Of a stretch of DNA of 20,529 nucleotides, positions 1 through 7,422 are shown piece after piece (the stretch's first letter is position 1; every line of letters starts with the position of its first letter). Source of the stretch: a virus. Below the pieces are notes generated by a model. That model searched no databases. It was not told the DNA's origin and worked only from the letters and a program-made list of their open reading frames with translations. The stretch spans positions 1-20,529 of the IMG/VR virus record IMGVR_UViG_3300045996_001257; one strand, 5' to 3'. The position numbers and the translations under genes were made by a program.

Positions 1-264
1 AAAAGAAATCGAGTAGGACGAAAGCGAATCTAATTTTGAAGGATCAGTACCTAGGTTAAAATCAAAAGCTCCTGTTATAGTATTATTACCTGTTAATACT
101 GATCCTGATGTTAGTACTTGTTGAAGGGTTGGGGTTGCGGGAAGAAGGCTTAAAATATTATTTATCGTAGCGTTCTTTGTTATTCCACTTTGAACAACAG
201 CAAACAACTCGGTTCCAGAAAGTGAACCAGCAGGGGAGAGACTTGATATTTTTAAATCTGACAT
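1..264 (-). CDS. Tail fibre-like structural protein, N-terminal part (runs off the left edge)
   Basis: This is an open frame of 88 codons that starts with ATG at 264 and continues past the left end of the window. The protein begins MSDLKISSLSPAGSLSGTEL and then reads FAVVQSGITKNATINNIL. The pattern of a short 'IS-L-P/E...L-GTEL...VQ-G-T...I--IL' lead is common at the N-terminus of phage fibre and baseplate-attached proteins, where it precedes repeats that trimerise. The start codon overlaps the stop of the LysM gene by one base (TAATG), so it belongs to the leftward tail operon. Its place after LysM and gp25-like genes fits a fibre or other distal tail component. The C-terminal receptor-binding part is not in the window, so the exact role is an inference. 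Confidence 0.6.
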   Translation of the reverse strand, partial: MSDLKISSLSPAGSLSGTELFAVVQSGITKNATINNILSLLPATPTLQQVLTSGSVLTGNNTITGAFDFNLGTDPSKLDSLSSYSISF

Positions 265-773
265 TAAATAATAATTTTAAATCCGTTTTCTTGTAGAATA
301 TAAAAACTATCCTCCTGTTGCAAATAACTATCAATCGGATCGTCGTAATAAGGGTACCTTGACGATACGGTTAAATTGTTGTTTCTGAAAAAAATCGGAG
401 CCATAGTCTTACTCTCCGTATAACTAAGTGACATTCCTATGTACCCTAAATCTAAAATGTTTTCTATACTAGGATTTTCCGCAATTAAATCATAAACATT
501 TTCTGCCGATCCATAATATTGCAAAGCTATATCGAACAAGGTTTGAGAACTTAACATTGTCACATTTTTCTGCGTGGATTTAACGGTTATAGTAGCTTCT
601 TTTTTTTCAGGAGCAGAAGGAGTGTAGGTTAAATTTAAGCTGGTTAAATCAGAAATGACATTTTCTATTTTATCAGGGTTTTCTGAAATTAAATCGTAAA
701 CCTTGCTGACATCACCATAAGCCAACAAAGCAACATCGAAAATAGTTTCATCACTTTTAACAATTATAATCAT
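264..773 (-). CDS. LysM-like tail/baseplate protein with two tandem repeats
   Basis: 169 residues containing two similar LysM-like units: about residues 1-50 (VKSDETIFDVALLAYGDVSK, then VYDLISENP) and about 62-115 (SSQTLFDIALQYYGSAENVY, then DLIAENPSIENI). Both show the LysM pattern 'T--DIAL-YYG----VYDLI-ENP'. In contractile phages and related injection systems, LysM proteins of this kind sit in the inner tail or baseplate hub and link the tube or tape measure to the baseplate. They are not necessarily peptidoglycan-binding in the free cell. The ATG overlaps the stop of the gp25-like gene (ATGA). The C-terminal 50 residues lack a recognisable domain. Assignment to the baseplate rests on the repeats and on the neighbours. 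Confidence 0.75.
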   Translation of the reverse strand: MIIIVKSDETIFDVALLAYGDVSKVYDLISENPDKIENVISDLTSLNLTYTPSAPEKKEATITVKSTQKNVTMLSSQTLFDIALQYYGSAENVYDLIAENPSIENILDLGYIGMSLSYTESKTMAPIFFRNNNLTVSSRYPYYDDPIDSYLQQEDSFYILQENGFKIII

Positions 774-1081
774 ATCCTTTCAGCGCTTAAGTCATAGTCG
801 AAATAACCATCGGGTCGTTCTGATAATGTCAATTGATTAACAGTGAATCCGTCAGCCTCTAATTGTACCCGTATGCTCCGATTTAATTTTGAGCCTTGCC
901 CAGAAGAAGCTAAATACTGAATAATTCCTGTTCCGCAGGTCGGGAACTGCTTCCAGTGCCCAGGGAAAGTATTTATAATAAGAATAATATGTTGTTGATC
1001 GCTTTCTGAAACTGAAAAATCACCGTTTTCAATTACCAGATCAACATCTTCGTCTAACTCTATATCTTTAACCGTTGCCAT
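770..1081 (-). CDS. Baseplate wedge protein, gp25/gpW-like
   Basis: 103 residues, close to the usual size of gp25/gpW-type baseplate wedge proteins (Mu gp46, P2 W, T4 gp25). The N-terminal half reads DVDLVIENGDFSVSESDQQH followed by IILIINTFPGHWKQFPTCGT, matching the family pattern of a short strand pair ('---v--GD----') followed by a helix ending in a glycine-rich turn. The C-terminal half has RSIRVQLEADGFTVNQLTL, the family's conserved helix-strand ('---v--al--dgr---l-v'). It lies between spike and LysM genes and overlaps the spike gene by 14 nt. In P2 and Mu this gene usually adjoins gene J; here the J-like gene lies about 12 kb away in the other operon. Confidence 0.72.
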   Translation of the reverse strand: MATVKDIELDEDVDLVIENGDFSVSESDQQHIILIINTFPGHWKQFPTCGTGIIQYLASSGQGSKLNRSIRVQLEADGFTVNQLTLSERPDGYFDYDLSAERI

Positions 1082-1589
1082 GTTTTACAGTTGTATTTTC
1101 CAATGTTATTTTATTTAAATTTAATATTGATGCTGCAGCGGCATTAAAAGCCGCAACCGAACCTCCGGGTTGACCTAAAACAATAAGCTGAGTGTCAACA
1201 ACAGCGAGCGCAGTGGCTACAGCAGATTTAACAACTGCAAAATTCAAATCCCATTGCGTTTTTAGATCGTCAATTTTCACCAACCCGCCATTAACTACTC
1301 CGTTTATTCTTATTTCTGAAACCGCACTAAACATAGATACGTAAGCAGATTGGTCGCTCAGGAAAGAAACTACAACAAGGCTACCAACAGTTGGAATCAT
1401 TACAAAACCAATATTGTTGTTGGCAATTAGACGAACGCCTAGAATATCAGCGCCGCCTTTAACAGGCACACAATAACATGACATGTCTGTCAAGTCTACA
1501 GAATCTACAGTGCACGTAACACAAAATCCGTCGTTGTCTTTTTCAACAGCTTTACGTATACTTTCTAATATGTCGCTTTTATCACTCAA
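1068..1589 (-). CDS. Baseplate spike protein, gpV/gp45-like (TTG start)
   Basis: 173 residues. The central part, about residues 20-95, fits the OB-fold of phage baseplate spikes: CTVDSVDLTDMSCYCVPVKG, then GFVMIPTVGSLVVVSFLSDQ. The phrase 'P-VGS-V-V-F' is a characteristic core motif. In Mu (gp45) and P2 (gpV) this protein forms the trimeric membrane-piercing tip. The C-terminal part is alanine-rich and ends in KHGNG without a long beta-helix, so the spike is short. The start is TTG at 1589, because no ATG lies near the beginning of the conserved part; it overlaps the hub gene stop by 8 nt, which suggests translational coupling. The order hub-spike-gp25 agrees with the role. Confidence 0.72.
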   Translation of the reverse strand: MSDKSDILESIRKAVEKDNDGFCVTCTVDSVDLTDMSCYCVPVKGGADILGVRLIANNNIGFVMIPTVGSLVVVSFLSDQSAYVSMFSAVSEIRINGVVNGGLVKIDDLKTQWDLNFAVVKSAVATALAVVDTQLIVLGQPGGSVAAFNAAAASILNLNKITLENTTVKHGNG

Positions 1590-2619
1590 CTTTAGTTCCT
1601 AAAGAAAATATTTGCCTATAGCCACCGTCTACACTAAGCTTTCTCTTTACTGATGTTATTAAATAAGACCCGTTACGTTCTGGCAGTTTTTTACTTACAA
1701 TCCTACACCGGTCACCGTGCCTTAAATACGGCTCTCCGAAAGTTTCGAGATTTCCGATAAATCCTGTGTACTTAAATTCTTCAAGCCATTTCAGAGCTAC
1801 TTTTCTTAAATCAGCCTCGTTTAAATTATATTTATGTATAGTCTTCTGCTCGCCGTCAGAATCGCCAACTTCTACTTCTATTTTAGCATTGTCTGGCATC
1901 ATGCTAACCGCCTTAACTTTCAATTTTACATCCTCTTCTATTTGATATTCTAAGTCATCAGAGTTAATTATAACCCTTTCCATTTCAAATTCTTCTTCTA
2001 TAGTATCACTGGCATCGTTAGCGAACCCCACGGTTAAAACCCCGTCAACGAAATATGAAAAAAGCCCGTATTCGGATTTTAGCTTGTCTAAAACTTGAGC
2101 TGGCGTAGCGTTCTGAACACGAAATTGTCCTAATTTAATATCATCTAAAACCCTATACTCAATGTCATCTGCTATAATGTTATCCATTAATTCCTTGAGA
2201 GAAATATTAGCGCTTATTATTTTCGGTCTTTTCAGGTGCCTGCCGTTTTTTCCTAAATAAATCGTTGAGTATTTATCCGGATAACTTACGGTGTATTCCT
2301 TTAGTAGAAACATTCTGTCTTCGCACTCAATCTCTACTGGTATTTTAGCATGAATCTTTGAAATATACCCATTAAAAATTACCCGCTTATTAGGATAGTA
2401 GCCTGCTTCTATTTTGACCTGATCGCCTCGTTTAAATACAGGGTTGGTGCCAGAAAACAAATCTATGCCGTCCATAGAAAGTTTACGAGGCACGATAATT
2501 TTTGCCGTATCTGTCAAATGCTCGTAACTCTCATCTGTTTCAAATGAGTTACAGAAATTAAAAGAGACTTCCGTTCCTACAGCCTTAGTAAAAGTTATGT
2601 TATGAATTGGTCTATCCAT
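1582..2619 (-). CDS. Baseplate hub protein, gpD/gp44-like
   Basis: 345 residues, the normal size for hub proteins of the P2 gpD / Mu gp44 / T4 gp27 group, which form the ring that receives the tube above the spike. Consistent features are an N-terminal beta domain with 'FKRGDQVKIEAGYYPNKRVI' and FNGYISKI (a binding-domain pattern 'f--G--v-i--Gy-----ifnGyI'), and a middle region with ATPAQVLDKLKSEYGLFSYF. The latter is the usual helix before the second barrel, where the protein searches a short variable-loop domain. The end has LRHGDRCRIVSKKLPERNGS and YLITSVKR, typical of the C-terminal barrel. It overlaps the DUF6046-like gene stop-to-start (TAATG). Confidence 0.75.
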   Translation of the reverse strand: MDRPIHNITFTKAVGTEVSFNFCNSFETDESYEHLTDTAKIIVPRKLSMDGIDLFSGTNPVFKRGDQVKIEAGYYPNKRVIFNGYISKIHAKIPVEIECEDRMFLLKEYTVSYPDKYSTIYLGKNGRHLKRPKIISANISLKELMDNIIADDIEYRVLDDIKLGQFRVQNATPAQVLDKLKSEYGLFSYFVDGVLTVGFANDASDTIEEEFEMERVIINSDDLEYQIEEDVKLKVKAVSMMPDNAKIEVEVGDSDGEQKTIHKYNLNEADLRKVALKWLEEFKYTGFIGNLETFGEPYLRHGDRCRIVSKKLPERNGSYLITSVKRKLSVDGGYRQIFSLGTKVE

Positions 2620-3275
2620 TAAAAAGATGCTGTTGGCTGAGATCGCCTGCTTTCATTCTCACTTTGAATTTCAAAAGGAGTGTCAGAAATGCAGTTAAAT
2701 TCATAATCAACAATATTTAACGAGCCTTCTCTTTGAGATACTGACGAATCTGTAATAACTATGCTGTATATTTCAAAAAAGTTCAGAAAATTAGACTCGA
2801 CTTTAAGCTGAATTGGCGCTTTAGTAATAGCGTCGAACGCCCTTATTAAAGACTCGGGGCGGGCATTGGGCAGTTCATTCACAAAAGAGCCTCTAACGTT
2901 TATTTCGTAATCTCCATCGCTCATATACTCTTTAACAGTTCCGTTTCTGCCAGTAATCGCAGTTCTAACTATGTTTCTAGGCTTATTTACCGTCATCAAG
3001 GCAACTTCAAAGTCAAACCTGGCCGCATTAATCGTTTTTCCTGTTTCAGCATCTTCATAGCTAAACGCATCGAACCTAAGCACGTCGAAAATTGGCGTTC
3101 CGAATAAACTTTTTTTATCAAAATCAGAAAATCCTACGCTTTCATCGGAAGCCTTTTTAGAGTCTATAGCGAAGAACTTTTGTTTTATTAGGCCAAGTCC
3201 AGGTCCTTTTAAAATAAGTTTGGCCTGATTATTTATTAGCTGTGAAGATTTTGGTATTATAAAGTTTGAGTTCAT
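2619..3275 (-). CDS. DUF6046-like tail/baseplate protein
   Basis: 218 residues with no signal peptide or membrane segment. It resembles the Bacteroidota phage family I know as DUF6046, found between tape measure and hub genes of contractile phages. Segments such as SLFGTPIFDVLRFDAFSY, then ARFDFEVALMTVNKPRNIVR and TAITGRNGTVKEYMSDGDYE, followed by INVRGSF, fit a compact beta-rich fold like that of LysM-linked baseplate adaptors. By position it corresponds to the DNA circularisation/hub-adaptor gene (Mu gpN region). The ATG overlaps the tape measure stop (ATGA), so it is translated as part of the tail block. The exact function is inferred from context only. Confidence 0.6.
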   Translation of the reverse strand: MNSNFIIPKSSQLINNQAKLILKGPGLGLIKQKFFAIDSKKASDESVGFSDFDKKSLFGTPIFDVLRFDAFSYEDAETGKTINAARFDFEVALMTVNKPRNIVRTAITGRNGTVKEYMSDGDYEINVRGSFVNELPNARPESLIRAFDAITKAPIQLKVESNFLNFFEIYSIVITDSSVSQREGSLNIVDYEFNCISDTPFEIQSENESRRSQPTASF

Positions 3276-4642
3276 CGTTTCATAAGATTTACATCGTTAA
3301 CAGCTTCCAGAAGCACTTTGGAAACTTCTGATTTTATTTTATCTGTACTCTCTTTTAGATTCGTAGAGTGTATTTCTTGAGTTTCAATTAATTTTTCTAT
3401 GTGTATGTTAAGATTTTGAGGTCTGTTTCCAGTAACTTCAGTTCCTGTTCCTAATGAAGAAGAAGATTTACTCGTGCTATTTTTGCCTTGACTAGCGATA
3501 AGACTTTTTGTTCCGTCTAAATCTTTTGTTCCTTTATAGAAATCAAGTTCACCTCGAATCACAGCTATTCGCCTTAAATATTCTTCGTTAGAATCTGTAT
3601 CGCTTTTTCCGAGTACCTGATCACGTTTTTGCATTACAGTTAAACCCATGGCCATTTTGTTTAACTTGGAAATTTTATCCTCGTCTGACATGTTTGGCAT
3701 GTTCCTATATTTTTCAACCTCTTCTGAAAAAACTTTTATTCTAGCACCGTCTGATAGTTCGCCGTAGCGTAATCCTACTCCTTGCTTTCTAAGCGACCCC
3801 TGCATCCTGTTACTATGGGCTAAATCATCGTTAATTTTTGTCAACCAGTAACTTAATTCCGAGAAAGTAGATTTTAGGTTTTCGGAAAACGTGGTCCCGA
3901 GATTTACTTTAAATTGTTCCCAGCCATCAATTAAATTTGAGATTTGACCGCCTAGAGTTTTAGACTGATCATTCATTAAATTGAAAAACTGGCCGCCTTC
4001 TTTAGTCATATCCTGAAAGGCGCCTTCTACATCTTTAAATCCAATCTTGCCATCGTGAACAAGCTGGTTTACCTGCGCAGTTGTAACTCGTAATCTTTTA
4101 GCGAGCGATTCATAAATTGGAATGCCTCGACCGGCAAACTGCCTCAAATCAACTTGCATCACACGGCCGGAAGTTTTTAGAGTGCCATACAAGTAAGCTA
4201 TATCGGTCATAGGTGCGCCTACACCTGCAGAAACGTCCCCTAACATTTTCATTGTATCAACTACGTTTCCGGCCTGGAAGCCGTAAGCTAATAATTGACG
4301 AGTGGCCTGTTGGACCTCAGTTAATTCGAAAGGTGTTGTTTTCGCTAGGGTGACTAATCTTTGTTCTAAAACATTCGCAGCATTTTCATTACCGTGCAGC
4401 ATAGTTTTTAACCCGGCATGGAAATATTCAAAATTGGAGTATGATTCAATTACTGCTTTGCCAAAATTTACTACCTGACTAACAGAAAAAGCCGTCGCCA
4501 TAAGCCCGCCAAGTTTTCCAATGCCAGAACTCATTGAGTTCATTTTGTTGTCAAGACGTGCCGTTTCAGCATGAGCGCCCTGCATTGTTTTGCTAAACAA
4601 GTCCTTTAATCGGAGGGTATATTGCAGGTCTGTATTACTCAT
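3272..4642 (-). CDS. Tail tape measure protein
   Basis: 456 residues. Residues about 95-245 match the conserved tape measure domain: AKTTPFELTEVQQATRQLLA, YLYGTLKTSGRVMQVDLRQF and AGRGIPIYESLAKRL, followed by GGQISNLIDGWEQFK. The 'Q-L-F-GRGIP-Y--LA' motif is diagnostic of tape measure proteins of many siphoviruses and myoviruses. A hydrophobic stretch lies near residues 40-65 (LGGLMATAFSVSQVVNF). The C-terminal third is Ser/Lys-rich and ends in an amphipathic helix. The protein sets tail length and is ejected with the DNA. It is short for a tape measure, which predicts a short tail. Its ATG overlaps the TAA that ends the frameshifted chaperone extension, as expected for the G-T-H gene order. 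Confidence 0.88.
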   Translation of the reverse strand: MSNTDLQYTLRLKDLFSKTMQGAHAETARLDNKMNSMSSGIGKLGGLMATAFSVSQVVNFGKAVIESYSNFEYFHAGLKTMLHGNENAANVLEQRLVTLAKTTPFELTEVQQATRQLLAYGFQAGNVVDTMKMLGDVSAGVGAPMTDIAYLYGTLKTSGRVMQVDLRQFAGRGIPIYESLAKRLRVTTAQVNQLVHDGKIGFKDVEGAFQDMTKEGGQFFNLMNDQSKTLGGQISNLIDGWEQFKVNLGTTFSENLKSTFSELSYWLTKINDDLAHSNRMQGSLRKQGVGLRYGELSDGARIKVFSEEVEKYRNMPNMSDEDKISKLNKMAMGLTVMQKRDQVLGKSDTDSNEEYLRRIAVIRGELDFYKGTKDLDGTKSLIASQGKNSTSKSSSSLGTGTEVTGNRPQNLNIHIEKLIETQEIHSTNLKESTDKIKSEVSKVLLEAVNDVNLMKR

Positions 4643-5152
4643 CTTTATCTACTCTAATTCCAGAGTATTTTAAACAGAAGTCTAATTCGGCGACACGTTT
4701 GGCCCATTGACTGTCTGTTAGTTTATTTGGGTCTTCCTTATAATAAAAAAGGATGAGCGCATTGTTTTTAGCGATCTCATCCTTTTCAAGTAATGCTTTA
4801 TAAGTCTTTAATTTTTTTTTATAACTGTTCGCTGAACCTTAAGCAATTCCGAAAGAGCGCCGTCAACTGAATCCATTGCGTCGCCGTTACCAGTTATTAA
4901 GTCAATAGAATCCCCACCGATATATAAAGCCTTTATACAGGCTATAATCGCCTTGTCTGTATCGCTTTTTCCGACCAATGTCCAAACCATGTTTCGAGTA
5001 GTCCTGTCGGGTTTACGAAGGAACAGAATAGCAACTTTAGAATCGTCGTCCTCATCAAGTGGAACAATAAGAGTTCTTATGCTTTTGTGCTTAGCGAGAA
5101 GATCTTGTTTTTCAGCCTCGTATTTTTCAGGTAATTTTTCCATTATTGCCAT
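4635..5152 (-). CDS. Tail assembly chaperone, -1 frameshift product (GT-like)
   Basis: A second product of the chaperone gene is predicted. Ribosomes reading A_AAA_AAA at 4820-4814 would slip back one base and continue in the -1 frame from 4814 to a TAA at 4637-4635. This adds 59 codons, giving about 172 residues in all. The extension contains KAYLL-like helical sequence and EDPNKLTDSQWAKRVAELDF, then CLKYSGIRVDKDE. It has no stop and shows protein-like composition, and its stop overlaps the tape measure ATG exactly as in lambda G/GT and many other phages. Without the shift, 165 nt between chaperone and tape measure would be non-coding, which is out of keeping with this compact operon. Transcriptional slippage on the A9 run could give the same protein. 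Confidence 0.8.
4747..4786 (-). promoter_or_regulatory. Stem-loop downstream of the slippery site (frameshift stimulator or attenuator)
   Basis: On the - strand AAAAGGATGAG (4786-4776) pairs perfectly with CTCATCCTTTT (4757-4747). Inside, CGC pairs with GCG across a 2-nt bulge, leaving a 10-nt loop. The stem begins 27 nt after the heptamer, farther than the usual 5-9 nt. The 3' arm runs into TTTTTT (4750-4745), as in an intrinsic terminator. It may stimulate frameshifting, slow ribosomes, or attenuate transcription into the tape measure gene; sequence alone does not decide. Confidence 0.55.
4808..5152 (-). CDS. Tail assembly chaperone, short form (G-like)
   Basis: 114 residues. It is acidic and compact, lies between the tube and tape measure genes, and has no other recognisable domain (VPLDEDDDSKVAILFLRKPD, then TTRNMVWTLVGKSDTDKAII). 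Position and size match the tail assembly chaperone that coats the tape measure during tail assembly in long-tailed phages. The final codons are ATA AAA AAA AAT TAA, giving a run of nine A residues just before the stop. That run is the slippery site for the longer product described separately. The ATG overlaps the tube gene by 10 nt. The role is inferred from synteny plus the frameshift architecture, which together are strong evidence. Confidence 0.8.
   Translation of the reverse strand: MAIMEKLPEKYEAEKQDLLAKHKSIRTLIVPLDEDDDSKVAILFLRKPDRTTRNMVWTLVGKSDTDKAIIACIKALYIGGDSIDLITGNGDAMDSVDGALSELLKVQRTVIKKN
4814..4820 (-). promoter_or_regulatory. Slippery heptamer A_AAA_AAA for programmed -1 frameshifting
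   Basis: On the - strand the zero-frame codons are ATA AAA AAA AAT TAA, so the heptamer A_AAA_AAA is in correct phase. Both tRNAs can re-pair after a one-base backward slip. The run is nine A long (4820-4812), enough for RNA polymerase slippage as well. The zero-frame stop follows two codons later. Confidence 0.8.
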
Positions 5153-5571
5153 TCAATATGAGAGGTTATTAATTCAAGTTCCACTTCAATAGCCCCGTCA
5201 CCTGTTTTGGATTTACGATCGTTATTCATAAATCTTACGTTTCTGATTTTATGTGTAACTGTAGCCAAGCTGTCGTCTAAGTAAATTACACTAATGTCAA
5301 ATTCGGGGATACGAGTTAAATCGCCAAGCGGAGCAACAGCCTGGATGTTCTCAACCTCTTCCATGGTTAGAGTTATTTTAGCGAACGGCTCATTTTTACC
5401 ATAAACACGAGACACCGGTTCTGATCCTGCGCCGTAAACATTTTGCATGTCACGCTTATTGCCGTATTCAATAGAAGTGAACCCATTGATAGGCACACCG
5501 AGGATATTTGCTATTATGTTGGCCCACTCGTAAGATTTGCCGTTTACTAGGGGTATTAAAGGGATATTCAT
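5143..5571 (-). CDS. Tail tube protein
   Basis: 142 residues placed between sheath and tail chaperone, the standard place for the tube gene of contractile phages. The sequence contains NGKSYEWANIIANILGVPIN, then GFTSIEYGNKRDMQNVYGAG and SEPVSRVYGKNEP, followed by a beta-rich end (AIEVELELITSHIEW). The phrase 'sI-Y-----vygaG--PV-rgyG' is what I recognise from tube proteins of Bacteroidota myoviruses. The size agrees with Mu gpM and P2 FII-type tubes. The protein forms stacked hexameric rings inside the sheath. The start is ATG at 5571, 11 nt after the sheath stop, with no overlap. Confidence 0.75.
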   Translation of the reverse strand: MNIPLIPLVNGKSYEWANIIANILGVPINGFTSIEYGNKRDMQNVYGAGSEPVSRVYGKNEPFAKITLTMEEVENIQAVAPLGDLTRIPEFDISVIYLDDSLATVTHKIRNVRFMNNDRKSKTGDGAIEVELELITSHIEWQ

Positions 5572-5582
5572 GTATTAATTTT

Positions 5583-7133
5583 TTAGCTTATTGCAGTTAC
5601 AAATCCAACATTTACGGTAATTGTCCTGGCTACACCTAGAAGAACCAACTCCACTGTTATTACTAACTGTGAGGTAGAAAGCACGTCCTGAGAAGGATCT
5701 ATAATCACATTGAATGCGCTCAGTTCACCATCTCTGACCATAACATCTAATGCACGAGAACAAAGAGTTTTGTAAAACGAAATAGTGTCTTCTGCAAGAG
5801 TGCCGTCATCGTTTACTTTAATAGGGCTAGCTAATTGAGGAAGCAATAACGCTCTCATGCTCCTTATTGATTTTAAAATCGTGCGGTTGTTTTCAATGTA
5901 AGCGTAATCACTAGTTAGTGACACGCAAGAATGCGAGTCGTCAAAATAAGATCCTGAAATGCCAATATGTTTCTTTAAGAAAATATATCCGTATAAATCA
6001 ATGTTGTTTACATTTCCGTCTGTGACTGCGGTAAATAATTCGCCATTAGAGAAGGACAGAATTTCAAATTCCGTATTAGCCATGTTAAACTTTCCAACCC
6101 ATGCTATATCCTCGCTTACCTTCGCAAATGAAACAGCTCCAAGGGTTGTTCCTAGACAGCCAATAGATTTCGCTGTTGCTTTCCATAACTTAAAGCCTTT
6201 TCCGGCTCCGTCCTGCCCGATACACACTGAAACTTCAGGAGCGGTTAGGGTTCTTAAGTTTGTTAGCGTAGATACATCAGAAGTAGCAGAAATTTCAGCG
6301 TTATAAATAGCCACTAAAGGCTTATGATTCCCTTCAAGTGCGGTTAATACTGTCTGAATCGTTGTGCATTGAGAAGTAGCGAATGCGGTGTTCTTTTGAA
6401 AAATTCCTAATTGCTTGATTTCGCCTTGTGCGTAGTTCTGCATCAGGGTTATGCTTGCAAATGTTGTAGCGTCAGCAAGAGCGTAAATACCAACGTATAA
6501 TTTTCCTTTCGGTTGAATACGGAAATATTCAGAAATATGGTAGTATAAAATATCAATGTCAGATGCGATCCCCGCAACAACGTTTTGTGTCAATGTTCCC
6601 GCAACAGCACCTGTGGTGGTTACAACATAAGGAGTTCCGGAGTTTAAGAAGACGCCTTGTCCTGCTTCGGCTGTAATTGTAACCGTAGCAGTGTTTGATG
6701 TTGCCGTGAAGCCATGAGTGGCAGTTCCCAGATTGATAGCAGCCGCTATCGCAGTTGCTGAAGTGGTTGTACTCACAGCGTCAGCGGTTAAAGCGGTAAA
6801 ATCACATAAAGTACGAGTTCCTGCGGCGGCATCAACAGCGATAGGTGATGTGCTGGCAATAGTCGCAACAGTTAATTTAAATGTATCGCCCGCCGTAAAT
6901 TTTGTAGTCACTAAATAAGTTGCAGTCGACTTTGTTTCGCCCAAACTTGTATTAGTTATCCCTAAATCAACTGCATCGTCAACAGAATAAACAACTTTAA
7001 TTCTGTCGTTTGAAGAAAAGCCTGTTGGTAGAGTTGCGCCAGAATAAAATAGTAGCCCGGAAATATAATCCGTTCCTGGTAATGGCCGCCCTAAACCTCC
7101 CTGACCTTTATTAAAAACAATATTATTTGCCAT
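5583..7133 (-). CDS. Tail sheath protein (DUF2586-like) with inserted beta domain
   Basis: 516 residues. The N-terminus MANNIVFNKGQGGLGRPLPG followed by TDYISGLLFYSGATLPTGF is typical of DUF2586-type sheath proteins of Bacteroidota phages. The C-terminus (DVMVRDGELSAFNVIIDPSQ, then a strand pair ending VNVGFVTAIS) fits the conserved sheath domain that forms the handshake with neighbouring subunits. Residues about 62-190 look like an insertion. They are very rich in Thr, Ala and Val, with repeated beta strands (FTAGDTFKLTVATIASTSPI, ATSNTATVTITAEAGQG), like an exposed Ig-like or decoration domain. The sheath contracts to drive the tube through the host envelope. The ATG overlaps the preceding stop (TAATG). 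Confidence 0.85.
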   Translation of the reverse strand: MANNIVFNKGQGGLGRPLPGTDYISGLLFYSGATLPTGFSSNDRIKVVYSVDDAVDLGITNTSLGETKSTATYLVTTKFTAGDTFKLTVATIASTSPIAVDAAAGTRTLCDFTALTADAVSTTTSATAIAAAINLGTATHGFTATSNTATVTITAEAGQGVFLNSGTPYVVTTTGAVAGTLTQNVVAGIASDIDILYYHISEYFRIQPKGKLYVGIYALADATTFASITLMQNYAQGEIKQLGIFQKNTAFATSQCTTIQTVLTALEGNHKPLVAIYNAEISATSDVSTLTNLRTLTAPEVSVCIGQDGAGKGFKLWKATAKSIGCLGTTLGAVSFAKVSEDIAWVGKFNMANTEFEILSFSNGELFTAVTDGNVNNIDLYGYIFLKKHIGISGSYFDDSHSCVSLTSDYAYIENNRTILKSIRSMRALLLPQLASPIKVNDDGTLAEDTISFYKTLCSRALDVMVRDGELSAFNVIIDPSQDVLSTSQLVITVELVLLGVARTITVNVGFVTAIS

Positions 7134-7378
7134 TACTTTTTAGTGATTTTTGGCTTCTTGCCAGTTGCGTCGTTATTTGAATTTTCTGAACCCTCCGCTT
7201 GACCGAAATCCGTCTGAGTAAATTCATACAAGTCAATTTTTCTACTGTCTGCAAATGCCTGAACTGGTCCTCTTTCGGAGTTTAAAAACACTCCTGAGTC
7301 TCCTGTTACAATAATTGATTTATTGGATTTGTTTGCGGCAAAAGGGGCCGCTATTAATTTTGCTTGTTCTTTTGTCAT
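7133..7378 (-). CDS. Small phage protein of unknown function between capsid and sheath genes
   Basis: 81 residues, with no signal or membrane segment. The N-terminal 55 residues look folded (AKLIAAPFAANKSNKSIIVT, then GDSGVFLNSERGPVQAFADS). The last 20 or so residues are polar and low in complexity, with Asn, Gly, Glu and a Lys-rich end (ATGKKPKITKK). I do not recognise a family. Its place directly after the capsid gene and its terminator-like hairpin, and directly before the sheath, is where Mu-like phages carry small head-completion or head-tail joining proteins. That role is only a positional guess. Confidence 0.6.
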   Translation of the reverse strand: MTKEQAKLIAAPFAANKSNKSIIVTGDSGVFLNSERGPVQAFADSRKIDLYEFTQTDFGQAEGSENSNNDATGKKPKITKK

Positions 7379-7393
7379 GTAAGTGTGGTTTAA

Positions 7394-7418
7394 AACGGAG
7401 GGCTATTAACCCTCCGTT
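7394..7418 (-). terminator. Hairpin terminator/attenuator after the major capsid gene
   Basis: On the - strand AACGGAGGG pairs perfectly with CCCTCCGTT (9 bp, 7-nt loop TTAATAG) and is followed by TTAAA. It lies 5 nt after the capsid stop and 16 nt before the next ATG. A partial terminator here would keep capsid mRNA abundant relative to the tail genes, or the hairpin could protect the 3' end. The U run is short, so termination is probably incomplete. Confidence 0.65.
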
Positions 7419-7422
7419 AGAA

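Noticed and set aside
5959-6306. Rightward open frame opposite the sheath gene
   Set aside because: It is antisense to a confident sheath gene, as are other rightward frames at 9325-9543, 13471-13779, 14125-14349, 14566-14907, 18536-18730 and 19253-19516; none has a recognisable protein pattern or proper gene spacing.
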